NCBI GenBank assembly: GCA_963805705.1
Contig: CAWDVH010000003.1
Coordinates: forward strand, 41,195 to 105,194
Source of the DNA: CAWDVH01 sp963805705
GTDB taxonomy: Bacteria; Actinomycetota; Actinomycetes; Streptosporangiales; Streptosporangiaceae
DNA: 64,000 nt
Reading direction: 5' to 3'
A program made the translations under genes and the position numbers. The notes beneath the pieces are model-generated. The model did no database searches and was not told the DNA's origin. It saw only the letters and a list, made by a program, of their open reading frames with translations. Shown here one piece after another: positions 24,252-33,296 of this stretch. How positions within the stretch are numbered: the first letter of the stretch is position 1; each line of letters begins with the position of its first letter.

Positions 24252-25717
24252 GCACGTTCCTCGGCCTGCCGACGGCGCCGCGCGGGGTCGGCCATCTGCG
24301 CGGCACCGAGCCCTTCCCTGATGCCGCCCGCCGGGCCCTGGCCGATCCGCAGCTGCGGCGCAATCTTGGCCGTGCGACCGCGACCATCCGGGCCAAGCGG
24401 GCGGCGGTCGTCGCCGAGCTGAGCGACTGGGAGGAGCTGCGCGACGCCGGGCAGGCCATCAAGGCCCGCGCCCTGCGGCACCTGGACGGCTACCTGGAGC
24501 AGCTGGAGGCGCAGGTCATCGCGCGCGGCGGCACCGTGCACTGGGCCAGGGACGGCGCGGAGGCCGGCCGCATCGTCGCCGGCCTGGTCACCGCGGCCGG
24601 GGCCACCGAGGCGGTCAAGGTCAAGTCGATGGTCACCGACGAGATCGGGCTTAACGATGCCCTCGCGGCGGCCGGCATCACCGCGTATGAGACCGATCTG
24701 GCTGAGCTCATCGTCCAGCTGGGCCACGACCGGCCCTCGCACATTCTCGTCCCCGCCATCCACCGCAACCGGGCCGAGATCCGCGAGATCTTCCTGCGGG
24801 AGATGTCCGGCGTCGACCCAGCACTGACCGATGACCCGCCGGCGCTGGCCGAGGCGGCCCGGCTGTACCTGCGGCGCAAGTTCCTGTCCGCGCAGGTAGG
24901 CATCAGCGGGGCCAACTTCGCCATCGCGGAGACCGGGACGCTGTGCGTCGTGGAGTCCGAGGGAAACGGCCGGATGTGCCTGACCCTGCCGCAGACCCTG
25001 ATCACCGTCATGGGGATCGAGAAGGTGCTGCCGTCCTGGCGGGACCTGGAGGTATTCCTGCAGCTGCTGCCGCGGTCCTCCACCGGCGAGCGGATGAATC
25101 CCTACACCTCGATGTGGACCGGCGTGACGCCCGGCGACGGGCCGCAGCAATTCCACCTGGTGCTGCTGGACAACGGGCGGACCGCCGCGCTCGCCGACCA
25201 GACCGGCCGGCAGGCGCTGCACTGCATCCGCTGCTCGGCATGCCTGAACGTGTGCCCGGTCTACGAGCGGGTCGGCGGCCATGCCTACGGCTCGGTCTAT
25301 CCGGGCCCGATCGGCGCCGTGCTCTCCCCGCAGCTGACCGGCGTGGCCGACAACGCCTCGCTGCCTTATGCCTCGACGCTGTGCGGCGCCTGCTATGACG
25401 CCTGCCCGGTGAAGATCGACATCCCCTCGCTGCTGGTCCATCTGCGGGCCCGGCACGTCGAGGAGACTCAGCGCGACAGCCGGGTTCCGGGGCCGGAGGC
25501 AATCACCATGGCCGCGGCCTCCTGGGTCATGGCCAGCCCGCCGCGTTACCGGGCGGCGCAGCGTGCGGGCCGGCTCGGCCGGCTGCTGGGCCGCGGCGGC
25601 CGGATCCGCCGCCTGCCGGCCCCGCTGTCCGGGTGGACACAGGCGCGCGACGCTCCCGTTCCGCCTGCCGTGACCTTCCGCCAGTGGTGGCGGGACGAGC
25701 ATTCGGAACCGTCATGA
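24248..25717 (+). CDS. lutB: L-lactate utilisation protein LutB (iron-sulfur)
   Basis: A 489-residue protein. The N-terminal LUD domain (DUF162-like) spans roughly residues 60-300, with VKSMVTDEIGLNDAL and TGTLCVVESEGN. Two 4Fe-4S motifs follow, CIRCSACLNVCPVY near residue 328 and CGACYDACPVKIDIP near residue 383. It is the electron-transferring partner of LutA and LutC in L-lactate oxidation. The start at 24248 overlaps the lutA stop and the end overlaps the lutC ATG, so all three are coupled. Its C-terminus has a basic tail typical of actinobacterial LutB. Confidence 0.93.
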   Translation: MSTFLGLPTAPRGVGHLRGTEPFPDAARRALADPQLRRNLGRATATIRAKRAAVVAELSDWEELRDAGQAIKARALRHLDGYLEQLEAQVIARGGTVHWARDGAEAGRIVAGLVTAAGATEAVKVKSMVTDEIGLNDALAAAGITAYETDLAELIVQLGHDRPSHILVPAIHRNRAEIREIFLREMSGVDPALTDDPPALAEAARLYLRRKFLSAQVGISGANFAIAETGTLCVVESEGNGRMCLTLPQTLITVMGIEKVLPSWRDLEVFLQLLPRSSTGERMNPYTSMWTGVTPGDGPQQFHLVLLDNGRTAALADQTGRQALHCIRCSACLNVCPVYERVGGHAYGSVYPGPIGAVLSPQLTGVADNASLPYASTLCGACYDACPVKIDIPSLLVHLRARHVEETQRDSRVPGPEAITMAAASWVMASPPRYRAAQRAGRLGRLLGRGGRIRRLPAPLSGWTQARDAPVPPAVTFRQWWRDEHSEPS

Positions 25718-26430
25718 GCTCGCGGGAGGAAGTGCTGGCCCGGATCCGCACGGCGCTGCGCGGCGACGGCCAGGAGACGGCCGGCCAGGGGGTGGCCGGC
25801 TATGGCGCGGCCGACCAGGCGGCGGCGGGCCGGGGGGCGGCTGATGCTGGCGCGGGCGCGCAGGCCGGTGAGCCCGGCCGGGCCTACCGGACGCGCGGCG
25901 AGCTCGGCAGCGGGCCGCTGCTCGACCTGCTCGCCGAGCGCCTGATCGACTACCGGGCCGCCGTCCGGCGCGCGACACCCAGCGAGCTCGGCGGCGTGAT
26001 CGGCGCGGCGCTGACCCAGCGAGGAGCCCGGCGCGTGGTCGTCCCGCCCGGCCTGGAGCTACCTGAGCTGCCCGCTGGCGTCGAGGTCGTAGCCGACGAC
26101 AATCTCGACGCCGCCGCGCTCGACGCGCTCGACGGCGTCATCACCGCGGCGACCGTGGCGATCGCCGAGACCGGCACTATCGTCCTGGACTCCTCGCCCG
26201 ATCAGGGCAGGCGCGCCATCACGCTGGTCCCCGACTACCACCTGTGCATCGTGCGGGCCGCCCAGGTGGTTGCCCTGGTGCCCGAGGCGATCGCCCGCCT
26301 GTCCGGCCATCCCGAACGTCCGCTGACCTGGATCAGCGGGCCGTCCGCAACCAGCGACATTGAGCTTGAACGGGTGGAGGGCGTGCACGGGCCGCGCACA
26401 CTGGAGGTCATCCTGGTCGGCCCGGCCTGA
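25714..26430 (+). CDS. lutC: L-lactate utilisation protein LutC
   Basis: A 238-residue LUD-domain protein completing LutABC. Conserved segments are GVITAATVAIAETGTIVLDS and the C-terminal WISGPSATSDIELERVEGVHGP, which marks LutC/YkgG. Residues 18-50 are an Ala/Gly-rich low-complexity stretch (repeating GAAD-like words) not expected in the family, in line with other expansions in this locus. The ATG at 25714 overlaps the lutB stop. It converges with the LuxR-STAND gene, leaving only three bases between stops, so antisense interference is possible. Confidence 0.92.
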   Translation: MSSREEVLARIRTALRGDGQETAGQGVAGYGAADQAAAGRGAADAGAGAQAGEPGRAYRTRGELGSGPLLDLLAERLIDYRAAVRRATPSELGGVIGAALTQRGARRVVVPPGLELPELPAGVEVVADDNLDAAALDALDGVITAATVAIAETGTIVLDSSPDQGRRAITLVPDYHLCIVRAAQVVALVPEAIARLSGHPERPLTWISGPSATSDIELERVEGVHGPRTLEVILVGPA

Positions 26431-26433
26431 CCA

Positions 26434-29031
26434 TCACCGGGGTCCGGCGGCCGGCGGATTCTCCCCTGCGGGTCTGCCCTGGCCGGCCTGCTGGGCGGCC
26501 GCCCAGGCGGCGATCTGCGCGCGGGAGGTGAAGCCCAGCTTGGCGAGGATGTTGGCGACGTGCCGGGCGGCGGTAGCCGGGCTGATGAACAGCTCGCCGG
26601 CGATGGCCTTGTTGCTGCGGCCGACCACGATGAGCGTGACGATCTCGCGTTCGCGCGGGGTCAGGATGCCGGGCGGCGGCCCGGTTCCCGCTGGCACCCC
26701 GGTCATCGCCTGCAGCCCGGTGGTGGTGACGGCGGCGGCGTGACCCTCGCTACCGGCGGCCGGATGGCCCGTGCCCGCGACCGCTTCCGGCTCGTCCAGG
26801 GCCAGTGCGACCGCGGCCGCGGCGGTCATGGCCTGGCCCCGGGCCCAGAGCCGCTTGACAGCCGGCTCCCCCATGCTGCGCGCGGGCGCCAGGTAGCGCT
26901 CGGTCCTGGCGCTGGGCAGCGGCGGGAGGCCGGCCGTCTCGCGCAAGGCGGCCGCCGCCGCGGCCAGCTGGACGGTCCGCTCTGGCCGGCCTTCGCAGAT
27001 GGTCAGCGCCGCGAATGCCTCAAGCCCGCGGGCCACGCCGATCCGGGAGCCGGTGGACAGGCTCTGCCGGATGCTCTCCGAGAGGTGCCCGCGGGCCAGG
27101 CTGGTGTCACCCTGGTCGATGGCCACCCGGCCCAGACCCGCCAGGCAGCGCGCGATCTCCGGCCTGGAGTCGATCTCCCGCAGGGTGGGCAGCGCCTCCA
27201 GGTAGCTGGCATGGGCTTCGTCGAGGTCGCCGCGAAGCCGGGCCAGGTCCCCGACACCGAGCAAGCTCCGCGCGACCCCCCAGCGATGGTCGATGCGCCG
27301 CATCACGCTGATCGACGCCTCCGCGAGCCCTTGCGCCTCCGGGAGCCTGCCCTGCAGGGCCGCCACCGCGGCCTGCGTGCCCAGGGCGTATCCCTCATTC
27401 CAGCCGTCGCCAGCGGCCCTGGCCGCCGACAGCGCCTCGGCCACGCGGGATGCCCCCTCATCGATGTTCCCGGTGTGCAGAGCCACCTCGCTGAGCAGGT
27501 TGAGCGCGGACGCGATCCAGAATTCCTCGCCCGCGGCCCGGCAGGACTCCAGCCCTTCCTTCGCCCCGGACTCCGCCGCCACCGGGTCGCTGGACAGGGC
27601 CAGCTGCGCGCGGCCGACCAGGGCCGAGCCACGGACTTCCGGAGGCAGGTCCGACGGATCGAGGGCGAGGAAGGAATCCATCCACTCGCCGCCCTCGGCG
27701 AAAGAGCCGCGCACGATCCAGCACGGCCGCACCGCGTTGCAGATCCGCAGCCCGGTCTCGGCGTCGGCTTGCGCCAGGCAGCGGCTCAGCACCTGCATGA
27801 TGTTGCCCGCATCGACGTCATACCTGCGGAAGACGTCCACCCTGGCCGACCACGGCGCCTCGATCTGCGCCATCCCTACCGCCAGGTTGCGCTCAGCCAC
27901 CCGCAGCGTGTAATCGCGAAGCCGCTCCTGGAAGAGCAGGGTCTCGCCCGCCTCAGCCAGCCGCTCGGCCGCGTACTCCCCGATGGTGTCGAGCAGCCGG
28001 TAGCGAGCCTGGCCGAGCACCTCAGGCTCTACCACCGCGAGCGATTTGCCCACCAGCCCGGCGATCAGGTCGAGCATGTCTCCGGCCGGGACAGTGCCGT
28101 CGGAGCACACCTGCTCGGCCATCTCGAGCGAGAAGCCCGCGAATACCGATACCCGGCGCAGCAGGACCTGCTCGGGCGCGGTGAGCAGGTCGTGGCTCCA
28201 GTCGATCGTGGCCCGCAGCGTGCGGTGACGAGCCGGCGCGGCGCGTTCCCCGGCGATCAGCAGCGTGAAGCGATCCGTCAGGCGGGCCGCGATCTGCTCC
28301 ACGGACAGGACGCGGACCCAGGCGGCGGCCAGCTCGATCGCCAGCGGCATCCCGTCGAGCGCCCGGCACAGCGTGGCCACCGCGACGGCATTGGCCGGGC
28401 TGATCGCGAATCCGGGAAATGAGGCCGCGGCCCGGTCGGCGAACAGGCGCAGCGCCTCGTACCCGCGCGGCCCGGCGGCGGCCTCCAGTGCGTCAGGAGC
28501 CGCCGCCTCGTCCGCGGGCGGGACGGACAGCGGCTGGACATGCCATACGGTCTCGGCCGCGACGCGCAGCGGCTCGCGGCTGGTCGCGATCAGGCGCAGC
28601 CCGGGGCAACTGGCCAGCAGGCGCTCGCTGACGCGCGCGCAGGCCCCGATCAGGTGCTCGCAATTGTCCAGGGCCAGGAGCATCCGGCGCGGCTTGAGCG
28701 CGTCCGCGAGCGTATCGAGCAGCGGCCGCCCCGGTTCTTCCTCGACGCCGACGACGGACGCCACTCGCGAGGCGACCAGATCAGGCTGCCGCAGATCAGC
28801 GAGTTCGACAAACCACACGCCATCAGCGAATTCGCCTGCAGCCGCGGAAAGGAGACGCAGCGCCAGCCGCGTCTTGCCGATGCCGCCAGGGCCGCAGAGC
28901 GTCAGGGCGCGCGTCCGCGTCAGCGACCGGCCAAGCTCGGTGAGCTCGTCCGCACGGCCGATGAAGCTATTGGGCTCCTCGGGCAGATTCATGCGAATCT
29001 GTTCTGCGGTCATCTTTCGTAGTCCGCCCAT
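26434..29031 (-). CDS. LuxR-family STAND ATPase regulator
   Basis: About 865 residues. An NB-ARC-like ATPase begins near residue 10 (SFIGRADELTELGRSL) with Walker A GPGGIGKTRLA near residue 44, Walker B MLLALDNCEHLI, and the GMPLAIELAAAWVR motif. A helical TPR-like middle follows. The C-terminal LuxR helix-turn-helix is LTPREREIVTLIVVGRSNKA to ILAKLGFTSRAQ. Such regulators activate promoters when ATP and a ligand are bound. The ATG at 29031 has a GGGGCGG run upstream; ATG at 29013 is an alternative, and the long open frame back to 29514 is unsupported. It diverges from the hydantoinase gene and may control it. Confidence 0.85.
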   Translation of the reverse strand: MGGLRKMTAEQIRMNLPEEPNSFIGRADELTELGRSLTRTRALTLCGPGGIGKTRLALRLLSAAAGEFADGVWFVELADLRQPDLVASRVASVVGVEEEPGRPLLDTLADALKPRRMLLALDNCEHLIGACARVSERLLASCPGLRLIATSREPLRVAAETVWHVQPLSVPPADEAAAPDALEAAAGPRGYEALRLFADRAAASFPGFAISPANAVAVATLCRALDGMPLAIELAAAWVRVLSVEQIAARLTDRFTLLIAGERAAPARHRTLRATIDWSHDLLTAPEQVLLRRVSVFAGFSLEMAEQVCSDGTVPAGDMLDLIAGLVGKSLAVVEPEVLGQARYRLLDTIGEYAAERLAEAGETLLFQERLRDYTLRVAERNLAVGMAQIEAPWSARVDVFRRYDVDAGNIMQVLSRCLAQADAETGLRICNAVRPCWIVRGSFAEGGEWMDSFLALDPSDLPPEVRGSALVGRAQLALSSDPVAAESGAKEGLESCRAAGEEFWIASALNLLSEVALHTGNIDEGASRVAEALSAARAAGDGWNEGYALGTQAAVAALQGRLPEAQGLAEASISVMRRIDHRWGVARSLLGVGDLARLRGDLDEAHASYLEALPTLREIDSRPEIARCLAGLGRVAIDQGDTSLARGHLSESIRQSLSTGSRIGVARGLEAFAALTICEGRPERTVQLAAAAAALRETAGLPPLPSARTERYLAPARSMGEPAVKRLWARGQAMTAAAAVALALDEPEAVAGTGHPAAGSEGHAAAVTTTGLQAMTGVPAGTGPPPGILTPREREIVTLIVVGRSNKAIAGELFISPATAARHVANILAKLGFTSRAQIAAWAAAQQAGQGRPAGENPPAAGPR

Positions 29032-29316
29032 CACCGCCCCTGCCAGGCAGTGTCTCACTTTGACAGTGTTTCGCCCATGCGCAAGTGGCGACCAGATCCG
29101 CGCCGCCGTCGGGCCGCCAGGTGATCGCCTCACCTGGACTACGGCCCTATGCCCCATCCGGTTCATTCCATGATCGGATGAGATGCGCAGCATGACCTGA
29201 CGGCCATGTTCGTCAGGCCCGCCGCCACCCCGCCGATGCGGTAGAAAGACACCATGATCATGCTGAGTGCGGACGGCGGTCACTCGTGACGGCCGCGGAA
29301 CTACGGCGTAGCGGAG

Positions 29317-30717
29317 GTGGGGACAGTCCCTGACGTTGAGTGTGATCTGGTGATCCGCGGCGGCACGGTAGTGACCGCGGGCAGTTCGGGCGAGTGTGAC
29401 CTGGGGATTACCGCAGGCCGGATCAGCCAGATCGGCGGCTCTGTGCGCGGCCGGGCGCAGCTCGACGCGACCGGCGCCCTGGTCCTGCCCGGCGGCCTGG
29501 ACATGCACGTTCACCTGTCCTCGCCGGAGCCGCCGGAGCCGGGCGTACCGGCCTGGGTAGACGACTTCGCCAGCGGCTCGCGGGCGGCCATCGCCGGGGG
29601 CGTGACGACGATCGGCAACATGACGTTTCCCGGCGAGGGCCAGTCACTGCGGCAGGCGCTGGCCCGCGACCTGAGTGCCGCGGCCGGCACCGCCGCGGTC
29701 GACTACATGCTGCATGCGGTCCTGGCCAGCCCCGCACCGGAAACCCTGGCCGAGCTGCCTGGGCTGGCTGCTGAAGGTCATATGAGCCTGAAGCTTTTCA
29801 TGATCTCTGACGAGTTCGAGGCACACGCGGCCGAGATGATCGCGGCCGTGGGGAGCGCGGGCCGGCACGGGATGCTGACGCTGATGCACTGCGAGGACGG
29901 AGCCCTGGTGCGGTTCGCCGGCGAGCAGTTGCTGGCGGCCGGGCGCGGCGGCCTGGCCGACTGGGCGCAGAGCCGGCCCGTGCTCGCCGAGCGGGCGGCC
30001 GTCGAGCGGGCGGTGGCGATCTGCGAGGCGACGGGCTCGCCCATTTACATCGTGCACCTGTCCTCGCGGTCCGCGCTGGAGGCGGCTCGCCGCGGGCAGG
30101 CGCGCGGCCTGCCGGTCTTCGTGGAGACCAGGCCGCTGTATCTGTACCTGACCAGCGAGGCGCTGCGGGAACCGCACGGCGGCAAGTACATCGGCGCTCC
30201 CCCGCTGCGGGAGCCAGGGGACCTGGAGGCACTGTGGTCGGGCCTGGCCGACGGGTCCATCCATACTCTCGGCAGTGATCACGCGCCATGGTCGCTGGCC
30301 GACAAGATCGATGACTCGCTCGATGTGACCACCGCCCGGCAGGGCGTGGCTGACCTGGAGACGATGATGCCGATGCTCTTCTCGGCGGGCGTGGCGACCG
30401 GGCGGATCTCGCTGCACCGATTCATCTCGCTGACCTCCACTAACGCGGCGCGCCTGTTCGGCCTCTATCCGCGCAAGGGAACCATCGCGGTGGGCAGCGA
30501 CGCCGATCTCGTAGTCCTCGATCCGCAGCTTCACCGCACCATTGACGGCGCCTCGATGCAGTCCAACGCCGGATACTCGGTCTACGACGGCAGCGAGGTC
30601 TATGGCTGGCCGCGCTTTACGCTGAGCCGCGGCGACATCGTCCTGCAGGACGGGCAGGTCCTGGCCGAGCCCGGCCGCGGTCAGTGGCTGCATGGCGGCC
30701 CCACGGCCGTGCCCTAG
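29317..30717 (+). CDS. Dihydropyrimidinase / D-hydantoinase family amidohydrolase
   Basis: A 466-residue amidohydrolase of the TIM-barrel superfamily that opens cyclic diamide rings (hydantoins, dihydropyrimidines or allantoin-like compounds). Metal-site features are HVH near residue 63, the probable carboxylated Lys in MSLKLFMISD, His in LMHCEDG and IVHLSS, and Asp in LGSDHAPW. The start region IRGGTVVTA is typical. The GTG at 29317 is the first start before this strand, though the GGAGG is unusually close, so the start is uncertain by a few codons. It is divergent from the LuxR-STAND regulator, about 285 bp away. Confidence 0.88.
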   Translation: MGTVPDVECDLVIRGGTVVTAGSSGECDLGITAGRISQIGGSVRGRAQLDATGALVLPGGLDMHVHLSSPEPPEPGVPAWVDDFASGSRAAIAGGVTTIGNMTFPGEGQSLRQALARDLSAAAGTAAVDYMLHAVLASPAPETLAELPGLAAEGHMSLKLFMISDEFEAHAAEMIAAVGSAGRHGMLTLMHCEDGALVRFAGEQLLAAGRGGLADWAQSRPVLAERAAVERAVAICEATGSPIYIVHLSSRSALEAARRGQARGLPVFVETRPLYLYLTSEALREPHGGKYIGAPPLREPGDLEALWSGLADGSIHTLGSDHAPWSLADKIDDSLDVTTARQGVADLETMMPMLFSAGVATGRISLHRFISLTSTNAARLFGLYPRKGTIAVGSDADLVVLDPQLHRTIDGASMQSNAGYSVYDGSEVYGWPRFTLSRGDIVLQDGQVLAEPGRGQWLHGGPTAVP

Positions 30718-30753
30718 CCAAAGTCGCCTGCTCGCCGGGAGAGGACCGCACTC

Positions 30754-31338
30754 ATGCGCACCGTCATGAACGCCGGAACTCGCCAGGCCGCCGAGGCGAG
30801 GCCGACACTGGTCTACATTTACGGGCCGCCCGCCAGCGGGAAGCTGACCATAGGCGAGAAGGTTGCCGAGCTGGCTGGCTATCCCCTCTTTCACAACCAC
30901 CTCACCGTCAACGCGATCAGCTCCGTCTTCGCCTTCGGCAGCGAGCCATTCACTGAGGTGGTGCACCGGCTGCGGCTGGACGTGTTCGAGACCGCGGCCC
31001 GCGCTGGCATCAGCCTCATCTTCACCAACAACTCCGCCTGGGCCGGACCCGGCGGCCGGGCGCGCTTTGCCGCCTTCGCCGCCGCGGCCGAGCAAGTCGT
31101 CGAGCGTCAGGGCGGCCGGACGGTCTTCGTCCGGCTCCGCGCCCCGGCAGCGGTTCTCGAGGAGCGGGTGGCCGATGATTCCCGCCGGGCGCACGGGAAG
31201 CTTCTCGATGTCGGCCGGCTCCGGGAGATGATGTCGGACCTCGATCAGTCTCCCTTGCACCAGGGCGACTTGACCATTGACACCGCGATGGTCAGTCCTG
31301 AGGTAGCCGCCCTGACCATCGCCGAGGCGTTGCGGTAG
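30754..31338 (+). CDS. Small P-loop kinase-like protein
   Basis: A 194-residue protein with a P-loop GPPASGKLTIGEK near residues 24-36, where the usual Ser/Thr after GK is replaced by Leu followed by Thr. It continues like shikimate/adenylate-type or chloramphenicol-phosphotransferase-like kinases: FHNHLTVNAI, then a strand LIFTNNSAW and a lid-like RAPAAVLEERVADDSR. It probably phosphorylates a small molecule. A GGGAGAGG lies before the ATG. It follows the hydantoinase by 36 bp and may share its transcript. The substrate is unknown. Confidence 0.7.
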   Translation: MRTVMNAGTRQAAEARPTLVYIYGPPASGKLTIGEKVAELAGYPLFHNHLTVNAISSVFAFGSEPFTEVVHRLRLDVFETAARAGISLIFTNNSAWAGPGGRARFAAFAAAAEQVVERQGGRTVFVRLRAPAAVLEERVADDSRRAHGKLLDVGRLREMMSDLDQSPLHQGDLTIDTAMVSPEVAALTIAEALR

Positions 31339-31364
31339 CTGTCGCCCGCTCAGCGCACACTGGG

Positions 31365-31451
31365 GTGGTGCGGATCACCATCCAGGTCAGGCCCGGAGCC
31401 AGCCAGCCGGCCGTGGGCGGCGAGCACGACGGCGCGCTGGTGGTCCGGTGA
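31365..31451 (+). pseudogene. Remnant of a DUF167 (YggU-like) gene
   Basis: A 28-codon frame reading VRITIQVRPGASQPAVGG and ending at a TGA just after GALVVR, which matches the first third of DUF167 proteins. The rest of the domain is missing or degraded; a weak continuation (VTTR, ARAAVAAGF) can be read in another frame after the stop. It is most likely a decayed gene fragment between the kinase-like gene and a VOC gene. Confidence 0.6.
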
Positions 31452-31548
31452 CAACCCGGGCACCTCAAGCACGTGCCGCGGTCGCGGCCGGTTTCCGCTG
31501 TGACGAAACGCCTTTGACGGCTTCCCCCTGGCCGTCCAGGCTGACGCC

Positions 31549-31944
31549 ATGACCAGCCGCATCTCGCACACCTCGTTCGACGCCGTCAACGCCTATGCGC
31601 AGTCGGTCTTCTGGTCGCAGGTGCTGGACTTCACTGAAGATCCTGACGATCCGAACGAGGCCGGGCACCAGGAATGCCTGATCACCTCGCGCGACCGGAG
31701 CCAGCTCGTGCTGTTCATCACGGTTCCCGACGGCAAGCAGGTGAAGAACCGGGTGCACCTCGACTTGCGCCCGACGGACTGCACCCGCGAGCAGGAGGCC
31801 GAGCGGATCCTCGCGCTGGGAGGCACCCGCCTCGCAGACCACCGGCGGCCCGATGGCAGCGGATGGATCACGCTGGCCGACCCCGAGGGCAACGAGTTCT
31901 GCATCCTGTCCAAGGACCCGGCCAGCTCCGGAGCTACCACCTGA
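31549..31944 (+). CDS. VOC/glyoxalase-like protein
   Basis: A 131-residue single-domain VOC protein. It opens RISHTSFDAVNAYAQSVFW, has KQVKNRVHLDLRPTD in the middle, and closes with the signature DPEGNEFCILSKD. It is related to the Glyoxalase_6 group found often in actinobacteria and is more divergent from the other two VOC proteins of the window. There is no clear metal-ligand set beyond the HLDL His and the C-terminal Glu. It stands alone, converging with the next VOC gene. Confidence 0.85.
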   Translation: MTSRISHTSFDAVNAYAQSVFWSQVLDFTEDPDDPNEAGHQECLITSRDRSQLVLFITVPDGKQVKNRVHLDLRPTDCTREQEAERILALGGTRLADHRRPDGSGWITLADPEGNEFCILSKDPASSGATT

Positions 31945-32064
31945 CCAACAGCGATGGTCGCGTCGCTCAGGAGTCCAGTGATGTCACATCGAGCAGGTAC
32001 CGGGCCATCGCCGTGCACTGCCGCGCACGTCTCATCGCGGAGCACTCAGGGACGCCGGCAGCCG

Positions 32065-32508
32065 TCAGTTGATGTCGAACTCGTTGCCCTCAGGGTCTTT
32101 CATCGCGACTGCGTAGTGATCGAGGCCTTCGGTGTTCAGGACCCCGACGAGCAAGGCACCGAGACCGGCCAGGCGGGCCGCCTCTGCGTCGACGCGCTGC
32201 CTGCGCGTCTCGATCGGAACCGCGCGGCCGCCACTGATGCCGATATCAAGGTGCAGCCGGTTCTTGGCCACTTTGCGCTCCGGTACCACCTGGAACCAGA
32301 TCCGCGGCCCGCGCTGGCCGGGATCGACGATGCAGTCCGCGCCGGTGCCCAGCTCCTGCTCTGGCACTCCGACGTCTCGCCAGTACGCATCCCAGCTGGC
32401 GAAGTCATCGGGAGGCGGTTCAAGCTCATATCCCAATGCGGCCGCCCAGAAGCGCGCGAGCGGCTCAGGGTCAGCGCAGTCGATCACCAGCTGGAAGCTC
32501 ACGGCCAT
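32065..32508 (-). CDS. VOC/glyoxalase-like protein, paralogue of the one at 6904
   Basis: A 147-residue VOC protein with FQLVIDCADPEPLARFW at the start, VAKNRLHLDIGISGG in the middle and DPEGNEFDIN at the end. It aligns through its whole length with the protein at 6904-7338, so the two are paralogues. The ATG at 32508 has a GAGGAG upstream and gives the family N-terminus; the frame open to 32613 adds an unrelated Arg-rich stretch. The function is unknown. Confidence 0.85.
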   Translation of the reverse strand: MAVSFQLVIDCADPEPLARFWAAALGYELEPPPDDFASWDAYWRDVGVPEQELGTGADCIVDPGQRGPRIWFQVVPERKVAKNRLHLDIGISGGRAVPIETRRQRVDAEAARLAGLGALLVGVLNTEGLDHYAVAMKDPEGNEFDIN

Positions 32509-32778
32509 CAGTCTCCTCGGTGCCGGCAATGTGTCGTCGGCAGTATCCACGGAGCCTCTGACAGCGGCCCGCCCGCCCGGCCGGCGGCAGAAGAGTGCAG
32601 GCCCGGACACCAAACGTGGCCGCGCAAGGGTGGCTCACATTGACCCCGGCCGGCCGGGCTCGGGCGGCCAGATTGGCCTGATCCTCCCGCCACCGCAGCG
32701 CACTTGCAGGCGTCTCAGTCAGGCTGTAGCGTCGCGGGAGACCTTACGCAACCCGGAAAGTGACAGCACAAAATCCCG

Positions 32779-33246
32779 ATGACATTCAGAACCGAGAGCC
32801 GCATAGAAATCGCCAGCAGCGTCCGTGAGGTGTGGGCGTATGTCTGTGACGTCGAACGCTGGCCGGAGTGGGCGCCAACGGTTCTCGAATGCCGGGTTCG
32901 CGGAGGAGCTCCGCTGCAGCCCGGCTCGCGGGTGGAGCAGCGGGCGAAGCTGATACTCGGGTTGAGTCGCGCCCGGAGCCAGGAGGTGACCGTTGTCGAG
33001 GCGCCCCGCTACGTGGCGTTCGCCGGGCCAATGGGTACTTCCGCGGCGCGCTGGGGAATGGAACTCGAGCCGGTGGACGATAAGCAGACCCACGCCATGA
33101 TGTGGATTGAGGTCGACCTCGCCGGCATCATGCGCGCGGTCCCCGGCGGCATGCTGCAAGGCAGAATTCAGCGCGTGAGCGATGGTGAGATGGTGGCGAT
33201 CAAGGCTGCTGTCGAGTCCGGCACGCGGGAAGGCGCGGAGTCCTAG
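32779..33246 (+). CDS. SRPBCC (START-like) family protein
   Basis: A 155-residue protein with the polyketide_cyc2/SRPBCC pattern. The first strand and helix are ESRIEIASSVREVWAYVCDVERWPEWAP, then a curved sheet with VEAPRYVAFAG and WGMELEPVDD, and a long C-terminal helix. The fold binds hydrophobic ligands and can act as a cyclase, carrier or stress protein. The ATG at 32779 is the first start. It is 50 bp upstream of a methyltransferase gene in the same direction, so the two may be co-transcribed. Confidence 0.8.
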   Translation: MTFRTESRIEIASSVREVWAYVCDVERWPEWAPTVLECRVRGGAPLQPGSRVEQRAKLILGLSRARSQEVTVVEAPRYVAFAGPMGTSAARWGMELEPVDDKQTHAMMWIEVDLAGIMRAVPGGMLQGRIQRVSDGEMVAIKAAVESGTREGAES

Positions 33247-33296
33247 GTGGGGTGGTGCGGTTCTAGCGCAACGCTGCCGAGATCGAGGAGCACAGC

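Noticed and set aside
31350..31589. Minus-strand 79-codon frame
   Set aside because: It is antisense to the DUF167 remnant and the VOC start, with no motif or ribosome binding site.
32509..32613. N-terminal extension of the VOC gene
   Set aside because: The added residues are Arg-rich and unrelated to the family, while the ATG at 32508 has GAGGAG upstream.
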